DNA of 61,362 nucleotides from Alectoria sarmentosa. Its lineage: Eukaryota; Ascomycota; Lecanoromycetes; Lecanorales; Parmeliaceae. The stretch is taken from positions 1 through 61,362 of the forward strand of contig WOGZ01000210.1 of NCBI GenBank assembly GCA_009733775.1. The letters are read 5' to 3'. Below, in pieces: positions 35,291 through 49,100 of this stretch. The notes beneath the pieces are model-generated. The model was not told where the DNA came from. It ran no database searches and saw only the letters and a program-made list of their open reading frames with translations. The position numbers were made by a program, and so were the translations under genes. How positions within the stretch are numbered: position 1 is the stretch's first letter; every line of letters begins with the position of its first letter.

Positions 35291-35455
35291 TTTCTTATCG
35301 TTGCGAAGGTCTATTTGATTACATATTTCACTTTTTTCAAGAATTTCAAAAAGGGTCATGCGTCGATAAAGGTATATAAAATAAATAAGGGTGTATATGT
35401 ATTAAAAAGAGATGTACATTTATCAAAAAGTGATATATATTTATTATCACCCTTA

Positions 35456-36706
35456 AATAATACTAGTTAGCTATGAAATTAATTTATACGTGATGTTAAC
35501 TACGAACCCTTTATCAGTCGAAAAAGTTAATAAATCTTATAAGTATTTACCTTAAGTATTTTTCGTTCGATTTAATTTTAATAATAATTATTATACGAGT
35601 GAGTCTTATTAACTTAACTATTAATAATAAAAATTTTATTTCTCGAGGATTTATACGTCGTGCATCTTTAAATCCTCGCACTTTTTAAATAAAGAAATCA
35701 CAAAGATTTTATTATAAGAATTTCGAGAAATTATGATTATATACGTACGAGTATAAGTTAATATATGAGATGTTTTTATACACCTAAATCACAACTTATA
35801 CAATTTAAATTTTATATTAAATTGTGACGAATATACAAATATTTTCGAATATGAATATCTACTATATCGATAATCGAGACTTAATAAATTAATGAAATAA
35901 ATTTATTTCTCTTTCAACGATGCATATTTTAATATATGCCCGATCGAGATTTTATAAAAATTTAAGATTGAAAAGACATCGAGAAAGCGTTATATGAGAA
36001 TTCGATTTCTTTTTTTCAACCTTAACGACTTGTTATTTCGCTCGAAGTAAATTTATTTTATAAATTACAAGTCGAGATAAATCTTTTTCGCGATTAAAGT
36101 TTAACGCTATAAATTAATTTATTATAATCCCTGAATCGAAAACAAAAACAACTTATAACTAAATAATTAAATAATACTTATAAGTAAAAGAATAAGTAAT
36201 TTTGATTATAAATATATTTCGCATGTGCTGAGTGTCTTTATAACTTCGCGTTATAAAAAATCGAAGCATCGTCTCGCTTTAATACTCGTATAATTTAAAG
36301 TTATTTGAAAGAGCGAGAACATCAATAAATTAAATTATATTCGATTCGATGCGCGAAACGTAATTATTTTAAGAAAAATTAAAACTTGATTAATTAATAA
36401 ATATGATTAACGAATAAGATTTTTCGTAATGCATTTTTAATAATTTAAGATAATATAATCATTATTTATATATATATAAAATAATTAATTCATTTTTTAA
36501 TTTATAATTATATGTGTTTTTATAATAACGTTTTAATTAATTACTTAATTAATTAATTCGATTTAATTTCAACGTATATCAAATTATTAATTTTTCTTTC
36601 TCTTCGATATTATTATTTTTATATTTTATATATTAATTATAATAATTCGTAAAAGATTTAAACACTTTTTTTTTAAATTTTAAATTTAATATATTATCGT
36701 TATAGT
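35456..36706. repeat. AT-rich RIP-like sequence, no element identified
   Basis: Strongly AT-rich with surviving cytosines mostly in CpG or TCG context. No ORF of note. It probably contains another degraded element, but I could not recognise a domain. Confidence 0.55.
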
Positions 36707-36937
36707 TGTTATAATTTCAATTTATTAATTTATTTTTTCAATTAATCTTTCTTTAATACGTAATTCGATTGAGTTTAACGCGATTTAACATTTAACGTCG
36801 ACAACGCATTAACGCCGAGTTTTAACGTTCACATATTTTTTAATATTAATATACACTTATATAATAATATAATTAATATTTTATTTAAATTATATATAAG
36901 TATTATTCAAATTTAATATGCAATCTTTAATATAATA
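36707..36937 (+). repeat. 5' LTR of the gypsy chromovirus
   Basis: About 231 bp, starting TGTTATAA and ending near TATAATA (a RIP-changed TATAACA). It matches 43,359-43,588. Confidence 0.75.
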
Positions 36938-39900
36938 TTAATTAATATAAATTATTTAATTAATTATCGAGTCGAATAAATTCACTTTTACGCGATTATT
37001 ACGTAAAAGAGATTTTAATATAAATATAACACTCGCACTCGTATAAAAAAACATTATTTATCGACGAAATATTAATTCGAATATCGTTAAAAATTAATTA
37101 TACGCGACGCATTGCAACTCGAAAAGAATTAATAAATATTTTAAAATTAAAATCGAGTTTAACACGAATCTTTAATTCGATTTTTCACAAAATAATTATT
37201 AAAAGCGCATTTTATATTCAATTGCTGCTGTGACGCGCGTTGCTTAACATCTTAATATCAAAAAAAATATATAATTTTACAACTTTATTATACGCATTAA
37301 TAAGATTCAAAAAAATCGATAAAAAAAATCACGATGAAAAAAGACGTTAAAGAAGGTTTGTAAAAAGAGATTACGTCGACATTTTCTCGCTTCACTTTAT
37401 TTAAACTTATATCGAACATTATTTTCACTCATATTACGTAACAATTAATTTAAATTATTTAATTTAATAATAATAATGAATTAGATCTTAATGATTTAAA
37501 TGTAAAAGAAAATAATCGACGTGAGAAACTACGTCGAGTTAAAAAAGGAAAATAAATCGAATCAAAACCTTTTATTAAAAAAAGATACATTATTGAATTT
37601 GATGATTTATAAAACGAATTTTTTCTCACGAAAATTAAAGACGACGTCGAAAAAAAACACGAATCGATTTTTGCGAAAGTTTAAAACACATAAAAGTTTA
37701 TCGAAAATGTAATTTCTTATTTTAAAAAATGATATAATGCAATTAAAAGCTTTATCATTAACATAATTATTTATCAAAAATAAAATTAAAAATTATATCA
37801 AATTTTCATTAAGAGTAAAAAACGAATAACATCATTTACTCAACAACTTAAAAAAAAGAATTTTTCTTTTTTAATTTCTCGTAATAATGAAAAACGATTA
37901 CGCGATTTTAGAAATATTTATTATAATTAAAATGAAAAGTTTAAAGAGAAAATATAAAATTTTAATATAAAGAATAAAAATTTGAAATCTCAATTTCGCG
38001 CTATTAAAGAAATGAATTCGAATAATTTCGATTCGAACTTTAACGATTTAAATCGCGAAGGTTTTTTTCATTATTTTTTTTCGAATCGTTATGTTATAAC
38101 ATCATTAAACGAAAATTATAATAATCGATAACTTATTTTTGCTATTAAAGTAATCTTTACTTTAAACGATAAATCGAGTAATAAATACGCGAACGTGAAT
38201 AATTTCAACGATAATAATAATAATAATAAATTATAAAATTCGTGAAAAATGCATCTTAAATTCAAGTTTATATAAAACTTTAAGCTCTTTGAAACAAAAA
38301 TGTCGAAAGTTTTTTATATTCGAAATTATTATAAAAATACGATTTACGATATAATTAAAAATAAAGCAAATTTTAAAAACTTTTAACATTATATATTCGC
38401 GAACGATATAATATAAAATCTCGAATAAATGTTTAACGATTTCGATAAAAAAGAAAAAATCGACGTTGAATTTCAAAATTCGAAATTTATTATAAAAATC
38501 AAAGACGTTAAAAAGACTTTTAACACTTTTTATATTTGATTTATTATTATTATTATTGCGCCGCTCGATATATTTAAGCGAGAGAAAATTAATTATTTAA
38601 AAAGATTAATTACAAATCGTTTAAAATACTATATTCTCGATTATTTAAACTTAACATTTTATTATAAATTTATTATTCATTTATAACAAATCGATTTAAA
38701 TATAAAATTTATCGACGAACAATTATTTAAAAACATTTAAGACGAAAAAAATTGAAAGAATTGAAGAAATTAAAGAAATTGAATTCTTTAATACGAAAAC
38801 AAAACGTGATAAAAATAATAAAAGACGAAAAAGTTATTTTAATAACATTATTATTAATCGAAATAAATGTTATTAACATTTTTAACATATCGCAAATAAA
38901 CTCAAAAAAGAAAATAAATGTTTTAAATGCTTATAATTTAAACATTTATTAAATGAAATTAACGCTTTATATAAAGAAAAATCTTGATTAAATGAAAAAC
39001 AAATTATTATTATATTAATAAAAATCGAATTGAAAATTAAAACAAATACGCTTTTAATTTATGAGTAATAATAATCGAAAAATTAATTTTTTTTAACGAA
39101 GTCGTTATTAAAAAGACATTAAAATAAGTGCGCATAAAAATTAAGAAATTCGAAAAATCAAATGTTAAATTAATTATCGTGATTTTGTTTTTATATAACG
39201 TTGAATTATAAAAAGAAAAATAATTGAATTTTGAAATCAAAGTTTTTAATGAATAAAAAGCAACGAAAATTTAATATTTGACGAACATAAAAACATTAAC
39301 AAAGAATTTCATAAACACGAAATTTGCGAAATATTATAAATTATAATTAATAACTTTAACGAAATCTTTTAAATTGCGATTAATTAATGAAATTATAAAA
39401 AAAAAAATTATTTATATAATTCGAATTATTTTTGTCTTCAAAAAACATTTTGAGAAATTATTATATTTAATTACATTTTTAATCAAATTTTACATTATAT
39501 TTAATATATCATAATTAAAATTGCATAATCTTTAAATATTCTTTAAAAGAAAATCGTGTATCTTTAATTCAAATCATTATATATCGAATTATTTATAATA
39601 TTATAAAATAATTACGATATATAATAACAATGTTGAAAAACATCGACTTTTAATAATATTTCAATCAAGAAATATCGCGAAGATCTTTATTTACGTTTTT
39701 ATAAAAATAATAAAGAAAAGAAAAAATCAAATCATCGTTATATAATCAAAAGATTTCGAATGTTTCAAAAAAAAGATTATTAATGACAATCTTAAGTTGA
39801 TAATTAATGTAATCGTTATTAATCTCGAAGATTATGAAAAGTTTTTTCAGAAAATGAGAAAAGTGTTTATCTTTAAAGAGAAACTCAAATAAAAGATTTT

Positions 39901-40066
39901 TACAATGTATTATTCATAAATCGATATCTGAAATTCGATAAAGACGATTAAATTATCTTCGTAAAAATCAATTAATCACATTATTAAATTATAAAAAGAA
40001 ATAATTTTTTTAATTAAAAGAGTTTATAATATATTATAAAAACAAGCAACGATAATTAAAAAATAC

Positions 40067-40546
40067 GTGAACGAGATATTTAATAAAAAATACATTAAAT
40101 TAAACATATTCTTTTATATAATATCGATATTTATCGTTAAAAAATTAAACGAAAAATTTCGTATTTGCATCGATTATCGAGTTTTCAATTTTTTGATTAT
40201 CAAGAATCGCAATGCGTTTTCGTTAATAAAAAAAATCTTAATTAAATTATGCGCAATAAAGATTTTTAACAAATTTAACATCATTATAACTTTTAATAAA
40301 ATTCGTATAAAAGAGAAAGATGAAAAAAAAATTATCTTTTTTATACGATATAATTTATTCGAATATATAATAATATTATTCGAATTTTGTAATGCATTTA
40401 ACACATTTCAAATTTTCATTAATAAAGTTTTGCGAAAATATTTAAACGACTTTTATTTAATATGTTTAAATGATATTTTAATATATAATAATAGCAAAGA
40501 AGAACACATTAAATATATAAAAAAGATTTTTAAAAAACTTAAATAA
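40067..40546 (+). pseudogene. Gypsy reverse transcriptase fragment (RIP-mutated)
   Basis: This is the longest surviving frame of the AT-rich flank (159 codons). It follows the Ty3/gypsy RT pattern: VKKLNEKFRICIDYR corresponds to the usual VKKxDGSLRxCVDYR, then RIRIKEKDE, FEFCNAFNTFQIFIN and LNDILIYNNSKEEH. The catalytic YLDD is changed to LND, and many Ala, Gly and Asp residues are changed as C-to-T or G-to-A mutation predicts. The ATG shown is not a real start. Confidence 0.9.
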
Positions 40547-42664
40547 ATAAACTTATATTTCGATATTAATAAATATTAATTATATATTAAAACAATGAAA
40601 TATTTAAAATTAATTATTATTATAAAAAGATTGAAAATAAATTCGAAAAAGATAAAGATTATTATTAATTAAAAGACGTTTAAATGCGTTAAAAATATAT
40701 AAGTTTTTTTAAAATTTACCAATTTTTATAAAAAGTTCATATACGGGTATTTTAAAATAGTCGCGCCTTTATCGAATTTAATGAAAAAAGATTAAAAGTT
40801 TTTTATCTTTTCTTGAGCAATACACAATTTTAAATAACGCGCATTTAATAATCTTAAAAAAGCGTTTATTAACGCATTAATTCTAACACATTTCAATCTC
40901 GATAAAAAGATTTAATTTGAAATTAATGCATTTAATTACGTAATAATTGTTATTTTTTTTAAAGAGAGAAAAACGAAAAGTTATATTCGATTATTTTTCT
41001 TTTAAAAAAAATGTTTTCTTAAAAATACAATTACGAAATTTACGATAAAAAACTATTAATCATTATATAAATTTTTGAAAAATGACGTTTTGAATTAATT
41101 AACACTTCGATAAAGAACTCAATAAAGATTTTTATTAATTATAAAAATTTAAAATATTTTATAATCATTAAATAATTGAATCGCCGTTAGGTTAAATGAA
41201 TTAAATTTTTTTTTTGAATTCAATTTTAAGATCTTATATAAATCGGGCACGTAAAAAACGAAACCCGATAATTTTATTCGAAAAATAAACGATTTATCAA
41301 AAGATGATAATAACGATCGTTATAAATATCAACATCAAATAATGTTAAAGCGAGAAAATTTAAACGAAAAAGTTAAATGAATAATAAATCTTATTTTCAT
41401 ATTATTAAACGAACAAAAAATCTTAATTTCGAAATTTGCATTAATGATATATAATCTTTATAAAACAAATATCGATAATAAAAAGTTATTAAAAAAATCA
41501 TTATTTAATATTGTAAAATCTGTTAAAGAATTTTTAAAAGAATTAATAATTTTCGTTATAACATTTAATTCATTAATTGCGATGAAAAAAAAATATGAGA
41601 AAAATGATATTGTATAACGCATCATAACGATTAAAGTCGTTAATTAACTTAAAATTCCTTATAATTTAATAAAAGAGAGAGTAAAATTAGAATTGAGCGA
41701 TTGCGAAATTTATAATTAAATGTTATATGTTAATTCTCGATTATACGTTTTAAATTATTTTAAATTCAAAATCAAAATTATTAAATATATTTATGAGTTT
41801 TTATCAGACGAACATATAGAAAAATTATCGATTTATAATAAAATAAGTTATTATTATTATTAATTAAAGATAATTGATACGATAATTCGATATATGAAAA
41901 GTTATTATATATACAAAAGGTCGAAGATTTATAAAAAAAAAAAACAAGATTTTTTGAAATTATTATTTATTCTCGATCGATATTAACAAAACATTTTAAT
42001 AAATTTCATTATTTCATTATTCATTTATTTCAGATTTGATCGTAAATTCGAACATATAATGATTATCGTAAACAAATTATTTAAAAAAAAGAAATTTATT
42101 TCTTTTAATTCGTTGAAGGTCGAGATAATAATATAAATTTTTATCGAATAAATTTAACGAGAGAAAAACTATTCGATTATTATTATATCGAATTATAAGA
42201 TTTAATTTATCGTTTATTTTTGAAAAAGATTTTATCAACGCATTAACATTAAATTAAAGTTGTTTTCAACATTTTATTTTAAAATAAATAATTAAATAAA
42301 AAGCGTTAATGTAGCATTAAAGTAATATTTACGTGTTTACGTTAATTATAATCAAAATAATCAAATCGACTTTTTATCAATCGCTAAATTTGAGATTAAT
42401 TTAAAAAAAAATGTTTTTACGAAAATTATTTCATTTTTGATTATTAAAGAATATATATTAAAAAACGATCTTAAATTATCAACGTTATAAGACATTAATT
42501 TTATTCAAAAATTCAAAAGAGAAATGATTATCGTTGACAAATTTATCGAAAAAATGAAAAATCTATGATTGTTTTTTAAGAAAGAATTTAAATAATCGTA
42601 AACATTGATAATAAAGTAAATAAATCGTTATCGATTATTAATATCTTAATTTAAAGAAAGAAAT

Positions 42665-43140
42665 ATGATAATGTTAAATGTTAAAAATATTAAAATAAAT
42701 CGATCGAGCAAATCGTTAAATTATAAAAATATAAACCCTTTTAAAATAATTAAAGTTATTAACAATATAACATATAAATTAAAATTATCAAAAAAGATAA
42801 ACATTTTTTTTTATCTTTCATTTTTAATTTTTACATTTGAACAATAATGATTCATTATTAAATTAAATAAAATCGTTTTTTCTTTTATAAACATCGATGA
42901 AAAGAAAGCGAATCATTTCGTGAATAAAATTATTAATTTTCAAATCGATAAGCGAAGAAAGAATTCGATCACGAAAGAAAAAAAAAGTTTAATATATAAA
43001 TTTAAATAAATCGAACACATCGACGATTTTAAATAATATTTATACATTCATATAATTAACTACTTAAATTTAATAACGAATTTTCATTATTTTAATTTAA
43101 ATAAATTAAAATTACATTCGTTTTTTCAAACATTTAAAGG
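42665..43140 (+). pseudogene. Integrase C-terminus and chromodomain relic of the gypsy element
   Basis: The frame at 42,665-42,847 (VKNIKINRSSKSLNYKNINP) corresponds to the RNIKTxRPSKKLDxKxxGP motif at the end of chromoviral integrases. Downstream, VNKIINFQIDKRRKNS, LIYKFK and a terminal NLNKLKLHSF track the chromodomain pattern (I(L/N)xxxxxRR, YxVKW, then xxPxKPGPH). Stops interrupt it. Confidence 0.7.
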
Positions 43141-43358
43141 TTAAAAATTATTAATTATTATATTAATAAATGATTCTCGTGTGTTTATTTAAAAGAATTG
43201 AATTAAAATTAATAAGTTGAATTTTCACAATTGAGAAAGTGATTTCAATTTTATATAAAACATCGCTAATTTATATAACATCAACGAACTTTTAAAGCAT
43301 AAACAATTATCTTTTTTATTTCGTTATAAAAATATGTCGAATTTGAAAAGAAGAGTAA

Positions 43359-43588
43359 TGTTATAATTTTAATTTATTAACTTATCTTTTCAATCAATCT
43401 CTCTTCAATACGTAACTCAATTAAGTTTAATATAATTTAACACTTAACGTCGATAGCGCATTAACGCCGAGTTTTAATGTTTATATACTTTTTAACATTA
43501 ATATACACTTATATAATAACATAGTTAATATTTTATTTAAATTATATATAAGTATTATTCAAATTTAATATACGATTTTTAATAATAT
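43359..43588 (+). repeat. 3' LTR of the gypsy chromovirus
   Basis: Starts TGTTATAA directly after a purine tract and is colinear with the copy at 36,707. The exact 3' boundary is uncertain by a few bases because of small gaps near the end. Confidence 0.7.
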
Positions 43589-46100
43589 TATATATTCGAT
43601 ACGACGTATAAAAGAAAAATAATTAATAAATTCGAAAAATCGAATAAAATAATAATGTTAATATAATCACGAAAACGCGATTTAATTAATTAATATTATA
43701 TATATAATAATATACGAAAAATTAAAAATATAAATGTTACTATTATTATTAAGAATTTATAAATTAATAATGAAAGTTAATTATTTATTATATTATAAAG
43801 ACTATTAAATACTAAATATTCTTTTTCGAAATAACGTTATTTCGATTTCGAAATTGTGCGACTTAAAAGTATATACAAATTTATAATAATATATATATAC
43901 GATTTTTAAATTATATTAATAAATTAAAAATAATAATAAATAAATAAACAAATTTTTTATATTTATATATATATTTATTTTTAAAAATTTATTTTTAAAA
44001 ATTTATATTTAATATAAGTATATATATTAATATTTTAAAATTGAAAAAAAAGAAATAAAATTAAATAATAATTATATTTAAAAATCTTTTATTTATTTAA
44101 TAATATAAGTTTATTATTTATTATTATTACTATTATTATTTAGTAAATTATATATTATTAAATTACGTATTTTAAAATTATATATTATTAATTTATCGAA
44201 ATTATATTAACGATATATTAATTAAATATAAATTTAATTTCAGAAATTTATTAAATTAAATTAAATTAAATTATATTATATTATATTATATTATATTATA
44301 AAATTATATATTATCGTTACTTTATAAAATAAATTTTTAATAATTTTATACATTAATAATATTTGACGTAAGTTAATTTATTAACATATATAAAATAATT
44401 AAAATAATAATAATAATTAATAATTAAGTTAATCTTGTATATAATGTATTAAAATAATGTTATTTATATATATTTAAAGCGAATTTTTATATACGTTAAA
44501 ATGATATTAATTTTATTGTATTTAATAATTTAATAACTTTTTAAATTTTCATAATATAATATATACTTAATTCAAATTTATAATTAAAAATTAACAATCG
44601 TCGCATTAAAGAATTTCTATAAAAAATATAATAAATTAAATTAAATTTAAATTCGTTATTAAATTAATCGAATTATTAATCGTATTATTAAAATATAATT
44701 TATTTTTATATAACATAATTGAATTTTAATATAATATAATTATCAATAATTTTTAATTAATAAAATATACGTTAACTAAATAAGTAAATAAGTAAATAAA
44801 TTCTTAATATTATAATTATTAAAAAAAGAAAAACTTTATTAAAATATTTTAAATTCGAATAAATATATAATTTTATAAAAATATAAAATTTAAATTGTAT
44901 AAAATAAAATATATAATTATAATAAATGTAAGTTTATTAAAAAAAAAATTATATATAAATGTAAATTTTAATTATATAATAGTGAAAGTTTTTATTAAAA
45001 TACGTTAAAATTTAAATAAATATATATTTATATGAGAATAATTATTTTCGAATTAAAAATTTTAATATTTATTTATATTATTTTTACGTTATCAAAATTA
45101 CGAATCGTAAAACTTAAAGAAAAAAATCTTTTATAATTCTTAAAAATGATATAAATAATGTTAATTTTTAATAATATATTTATTTATAAAACGTAATATA
45201 TAAGTTTTTAATAATAATGTTAATTTAATTATAAAATATAAAAATTATTAATAATATTAACAAATTATATAATTTAAATTATCTTTATATTTTAAAAACA
45301 TTATTATAATAAAATTATATATTTTATATAACATTTTTTATTTTTTTATTATCATTTTTTTAAAATATAAATTAAAAAAAAGATTAATACGAAATTATCG
45401 CTCGTTTATAACGAAAACAATAATAAAATTCAAAGTATTAAAATTAAATAAATATAATTAAAAGTAAATAAATTATACGCGATATATAAAAATATTCACT
45501 TAAATAAAAAAAATTACGAATATAAAATATGTTAATATAAATTTAAAAGTTTATTATAAATTATAAATTTAATAAATAATTATAAACGAAAATAAATCTT
45601 TATTTTATTTAATTATAAAATTAAAAATGTTAAAAATGTTAAAATCGATATAAAGTTAAATTATATAAATATATTAAATAAGATAATTAAGTGAGAAGAA
45701 AAAATGTATATAAAAAAAACATTTATATGAGAATAAATGTCTTTATTAAAACACGCTAAACTTAATCGAATAATGTTAAAAAAATATAACATCAAAGAAA
45801 AATTAATTTTATAAAAAATATAAACGTTTATGTTATAACTTAATCGTGATATAAAAAGAAAATGCATTTTTTATTTAAGAAATTAATTTTTATAAAAAGT
45901 CGAAAAAGTTAATATAAAAAAAATTTAAGCTTTTTAATAACTTCTTAATTAAGAAAATAATAATAATTCTTTATAAAAAACTTTTGCAAATTATAATTAT
46001 AACAAATGTTAATAAAAAATAAAAAAGTTAACGCTTTCGTTAATAATGCTTATTATCGTAAAGTAATAAACGTTATTAAAGGCTTTAAAAGTCTTATATA
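43589..46100. repeat. Extremely AT-rich region with simple repeats
   Basis: Almost pure A and T. It contains pentanucleotide runs of AAATT and ATATT at about 44,254-44,300, AAGTAAAT repeats near 44,785-44,800, and many short homopolymer tracts. No coding relic was recognised. Confidence 0.6.
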
Positions 46101-49100
46101 TATAAATTAATTATAATACGATTAATATATATAAGTTTTTAAATCGATAAAGTCTTCGCATTTTTATGAAGTTTATCTCTTTTTTTTTAAACGAGCTTCA
46201 TAATAAAAGATGTTATTACATTAAAATTTTTAATAATCTTTACTATTTTAAAAATTTTAGCAAATTTTTTTTATGATTAAAATAAATGTTTTTTTACGTT
46301 TATAATCATTTATTAATTTTATAACATTAAATAAATTTTCAAACTTATATTATACGTTATATTCATAATTTCAATCTTTTTCTTTAAGCAAATATTTAAA
46401 CTTTTCGCGTATAATTCACTTATTTATAATTCTTTTCACTTCGAACTCATTATTAACTTTATTATCTTTATTATAAATAAGTAACGATTTCGTATTAATC
46501 TTTTTCTTATATAAATTTAAATTTGTTACGATAATAGCGAATTTTAATTAAGCGATCGATATTATTAAATGAATTCGTATAATAAACGAAAGTTGTAATC
46601 GATAAATAAAAGAGTTAACTTTTATTAACATTTTCAAAAAATTAATCCTTTGCTACGATAGCTTTTTATTCGATAAATTTAAAATAAAATATTTATAATA
46701 TAATTTAAAATAAGCTTCGTCTTTTTCTTTAAAATTAATAATTAAATATTTGAAATTATATCGAATTTTTATAAAGATAAAAGTGAATATTATTACGTTA
46801 TTCGTTTTTTCTCGCTTAATAAAACGAAGTTTATTAAAGATTTTTTAAAATAAGTTTTTCGCAAATAATATGTTTATAACGTCGTTAATTTTAAATTTAT
46901 AGCACATTTTATTAAATGTCAAATTCGTGATATTATTAAATAATTTGTTGCTGATAACTTAAATGTAAAAAAAAAATTCGTTTTATTAATTATTAAATTT
47001 AGTAATTAAATGAAAACGCAATGTTATTTTTATCATTTAATTAATTCGTTTCGATTAATCGTTTATTTGAAAATGATAAATTATAAATGTTAAAAGTTTA
47101 ATTTATAATTTGCTAAAAACTTTCTTTTAGAAAATTAATATAAATCTTTAACTTTTATCATTAATAATGTTTTTAAGTACGTTTTAATTATATTATAATG
47201 AAATACGTAATATAATTTCGATTTATTACGTAATAAATCAACTTTTCTTTTTTAACATTAAAAGAATTTTTTTAATGAATTTATATATAATAATAAATAA
47301 ACAATTTATTTTTATTATAATAAAAGATAAAGTAATAATAAAATTCATTGTTATAATATAAAAAGAAATAATTAAAGTCGCGATCGAAATTAAAAATTCG
47401 TAAAATTTATGTTTTTTAATTTGATTAAGTTGATAAAAAAAGTAATAAGTTATATAAACACGTAAGTTTTTAAATAAATGTTAAATGAAAATCGTATAAG
47501 TTAGTTTGTTATAACATTTATAATAATTTTTATAATTAAATAAATTATATACTTATTTAAACATTTCTTATTTTATAATTAACGAAATATAAAAATGTTA
47601 TTTATTTTCGTCGTTTATATAATAAATAAAGTCTTTTTATAACATAAATGAAATTTTCGTTACGCGCTTTTTTACTTGAATAACGAAAGTTTCTATTAAG
47701 ATAACGAAAGTTTTTTTAAAATAACGAAAGTTTCTTTTATAAAAAAATCTTTTAAAATAATAATAATAATAACGTTTGCAATAAACTTTAATATAATAAA
47801 AAGTTTTTTTTAATAAAAATCGTTAAAATAAACATATTTCAATCGTTATTTAAAATCGTTGAACATTTTTATAAAAATAATATAATAAATAAATACTTTT
47901 TTTATTATCGAAAAGTTTATTGTTATAAACTTTAATAAGTTGTTTATACTATCATATAACGCATTAAGTATTTTTTTAAATCGATTTAAAGATGTTATTA
48001 TAGCAAAAGCTTGTAATAAACGTAATAAAATATTAAATGTTATATTCGATTTATCGATTTTATAACGAAGTTTAAAATTGAACGTTAATAAATATTAAAA
48101 AACACGAATAAAACGTGATTTGAACTTGTTTATACTCGTAATATTTAAAATAATTTATTTAAAAATAAACACGATAGTAAAGTGATTAATATAAATTATC
48201 ATTAATGATTTTAAATTAAACTCAATTATATATCGGATTTTTTTTCACGATTTATATAATATTAGCGATTTTCAATTTCGTAAGTTAATAATTTTATTCG
48301 ATAGCGTTAAAATATTTATTAAAAAATATAATTAATTAAATATTCGTACGTGCTATTTTAATATTTTTTAACAATCGATTATATTTAAGATAATAAATTA
48401 TAATAATAAATCTTTATCTTTTAAAAGCGTTTAAATTTACGAATAAATTTTTTGTGAAATCGTAATGTATTAAAAAGAAAGAAATATCGAAAGTTTTTTG
48501 CAATTTATAAAAAGTTTCAACTTTTGTTTTTATAAACGCGTAAAAGATTATTTTAATAATAGATCGTTTACGAATAAATCTTTTATTATCAATCTCGAAT
48601 TCTTTAATAAATAAGATTTTTCGTTTTTATAATAAATTAATTAATTAAGTATAATAAAATATTAATAATTTAAATCATCTCGTAAACTTTAAATAAATTT
48701 TAAAATCTTATAACGTTTTCGAAAACTTTAAATTAATAATAACATAAATCTTTTTCTAAGATATAAACATTTTTAAATTATCGATTCGTTATTTTAAAAG
48801 AATAATCGAGAGATAATCGATAAATAATTTAGTAAAAAATAAACTCACTTTTTTGATATAAAAAAGTTCGAAGATTTATCGTAAATAATTGAGATGCTTT
48901 TATAACGTATAAAAAAAATGATAATATTATTCACGAATGTTTTAATAAAGTTTTTGAATTGTCGTAACATAATATCGATTTATTTTTAAATATACGAAGG
49001 CGATTTTTTATAATTTATAAAAGCGATAACAAATTCTTTCTGTCTTTTATAATTAATTATTATAAATTTATAATTATTATTACGTGTTATAAAAAATTGA

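Larger units (their letters stand above)
34441..35455. mobile_element. 1.0-kb non-coding element with 69-bp terminal inverted repeats
   Basis: The left terminus (34,441-34,509, starting TAAGGGTGGTGATAGG) and the complement of the right terminus (35,387-35,455) align over 69 bases without gaps. I count 13 mismatches, 12 of them G-to-A or C-to-T in the right copy. Each terminus contains tandem copies of a unit resembling GTACACCACTTTTTGATA. Ends are TA and TA, compatible with a TA target. There is no coding potential. The interior is two arrays of degenerate octamers plus a nested solo LTR. This looks like a MITE-like DNA element. The left half keeps normal composition and the right end is RIP-mutated. 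Confidence 0.75.
36707..43588 (+). mobile_element. RIP-degraded Ty3/gypsy chromovirus (6.9 kb, both LTRs)
   Basis: Direct repeats at 36,707-36,937 and 43,359-43,588 start TGTTATAATTT and share long colinear stretches (for example GCATTAACGCCGAGTTTTAA), differing mainly by transitions; they are the LTRs. A purine-rich tract (GAAAAGAAGAG) precedes the 3' LTR. Between them, in order on the plus strand, are relics of a gag zinc knuckle (CFKC near 38,915), reverse transcriptase (40,067-40,546), RNase H (about 40,700-41,300, NRR and YRPG-like motifs), integrase (about 41,650-42,850) and a chromodomain. Stops replace many Gln, Arg and Trp codons. No product can be made. Confidence 0.85.
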
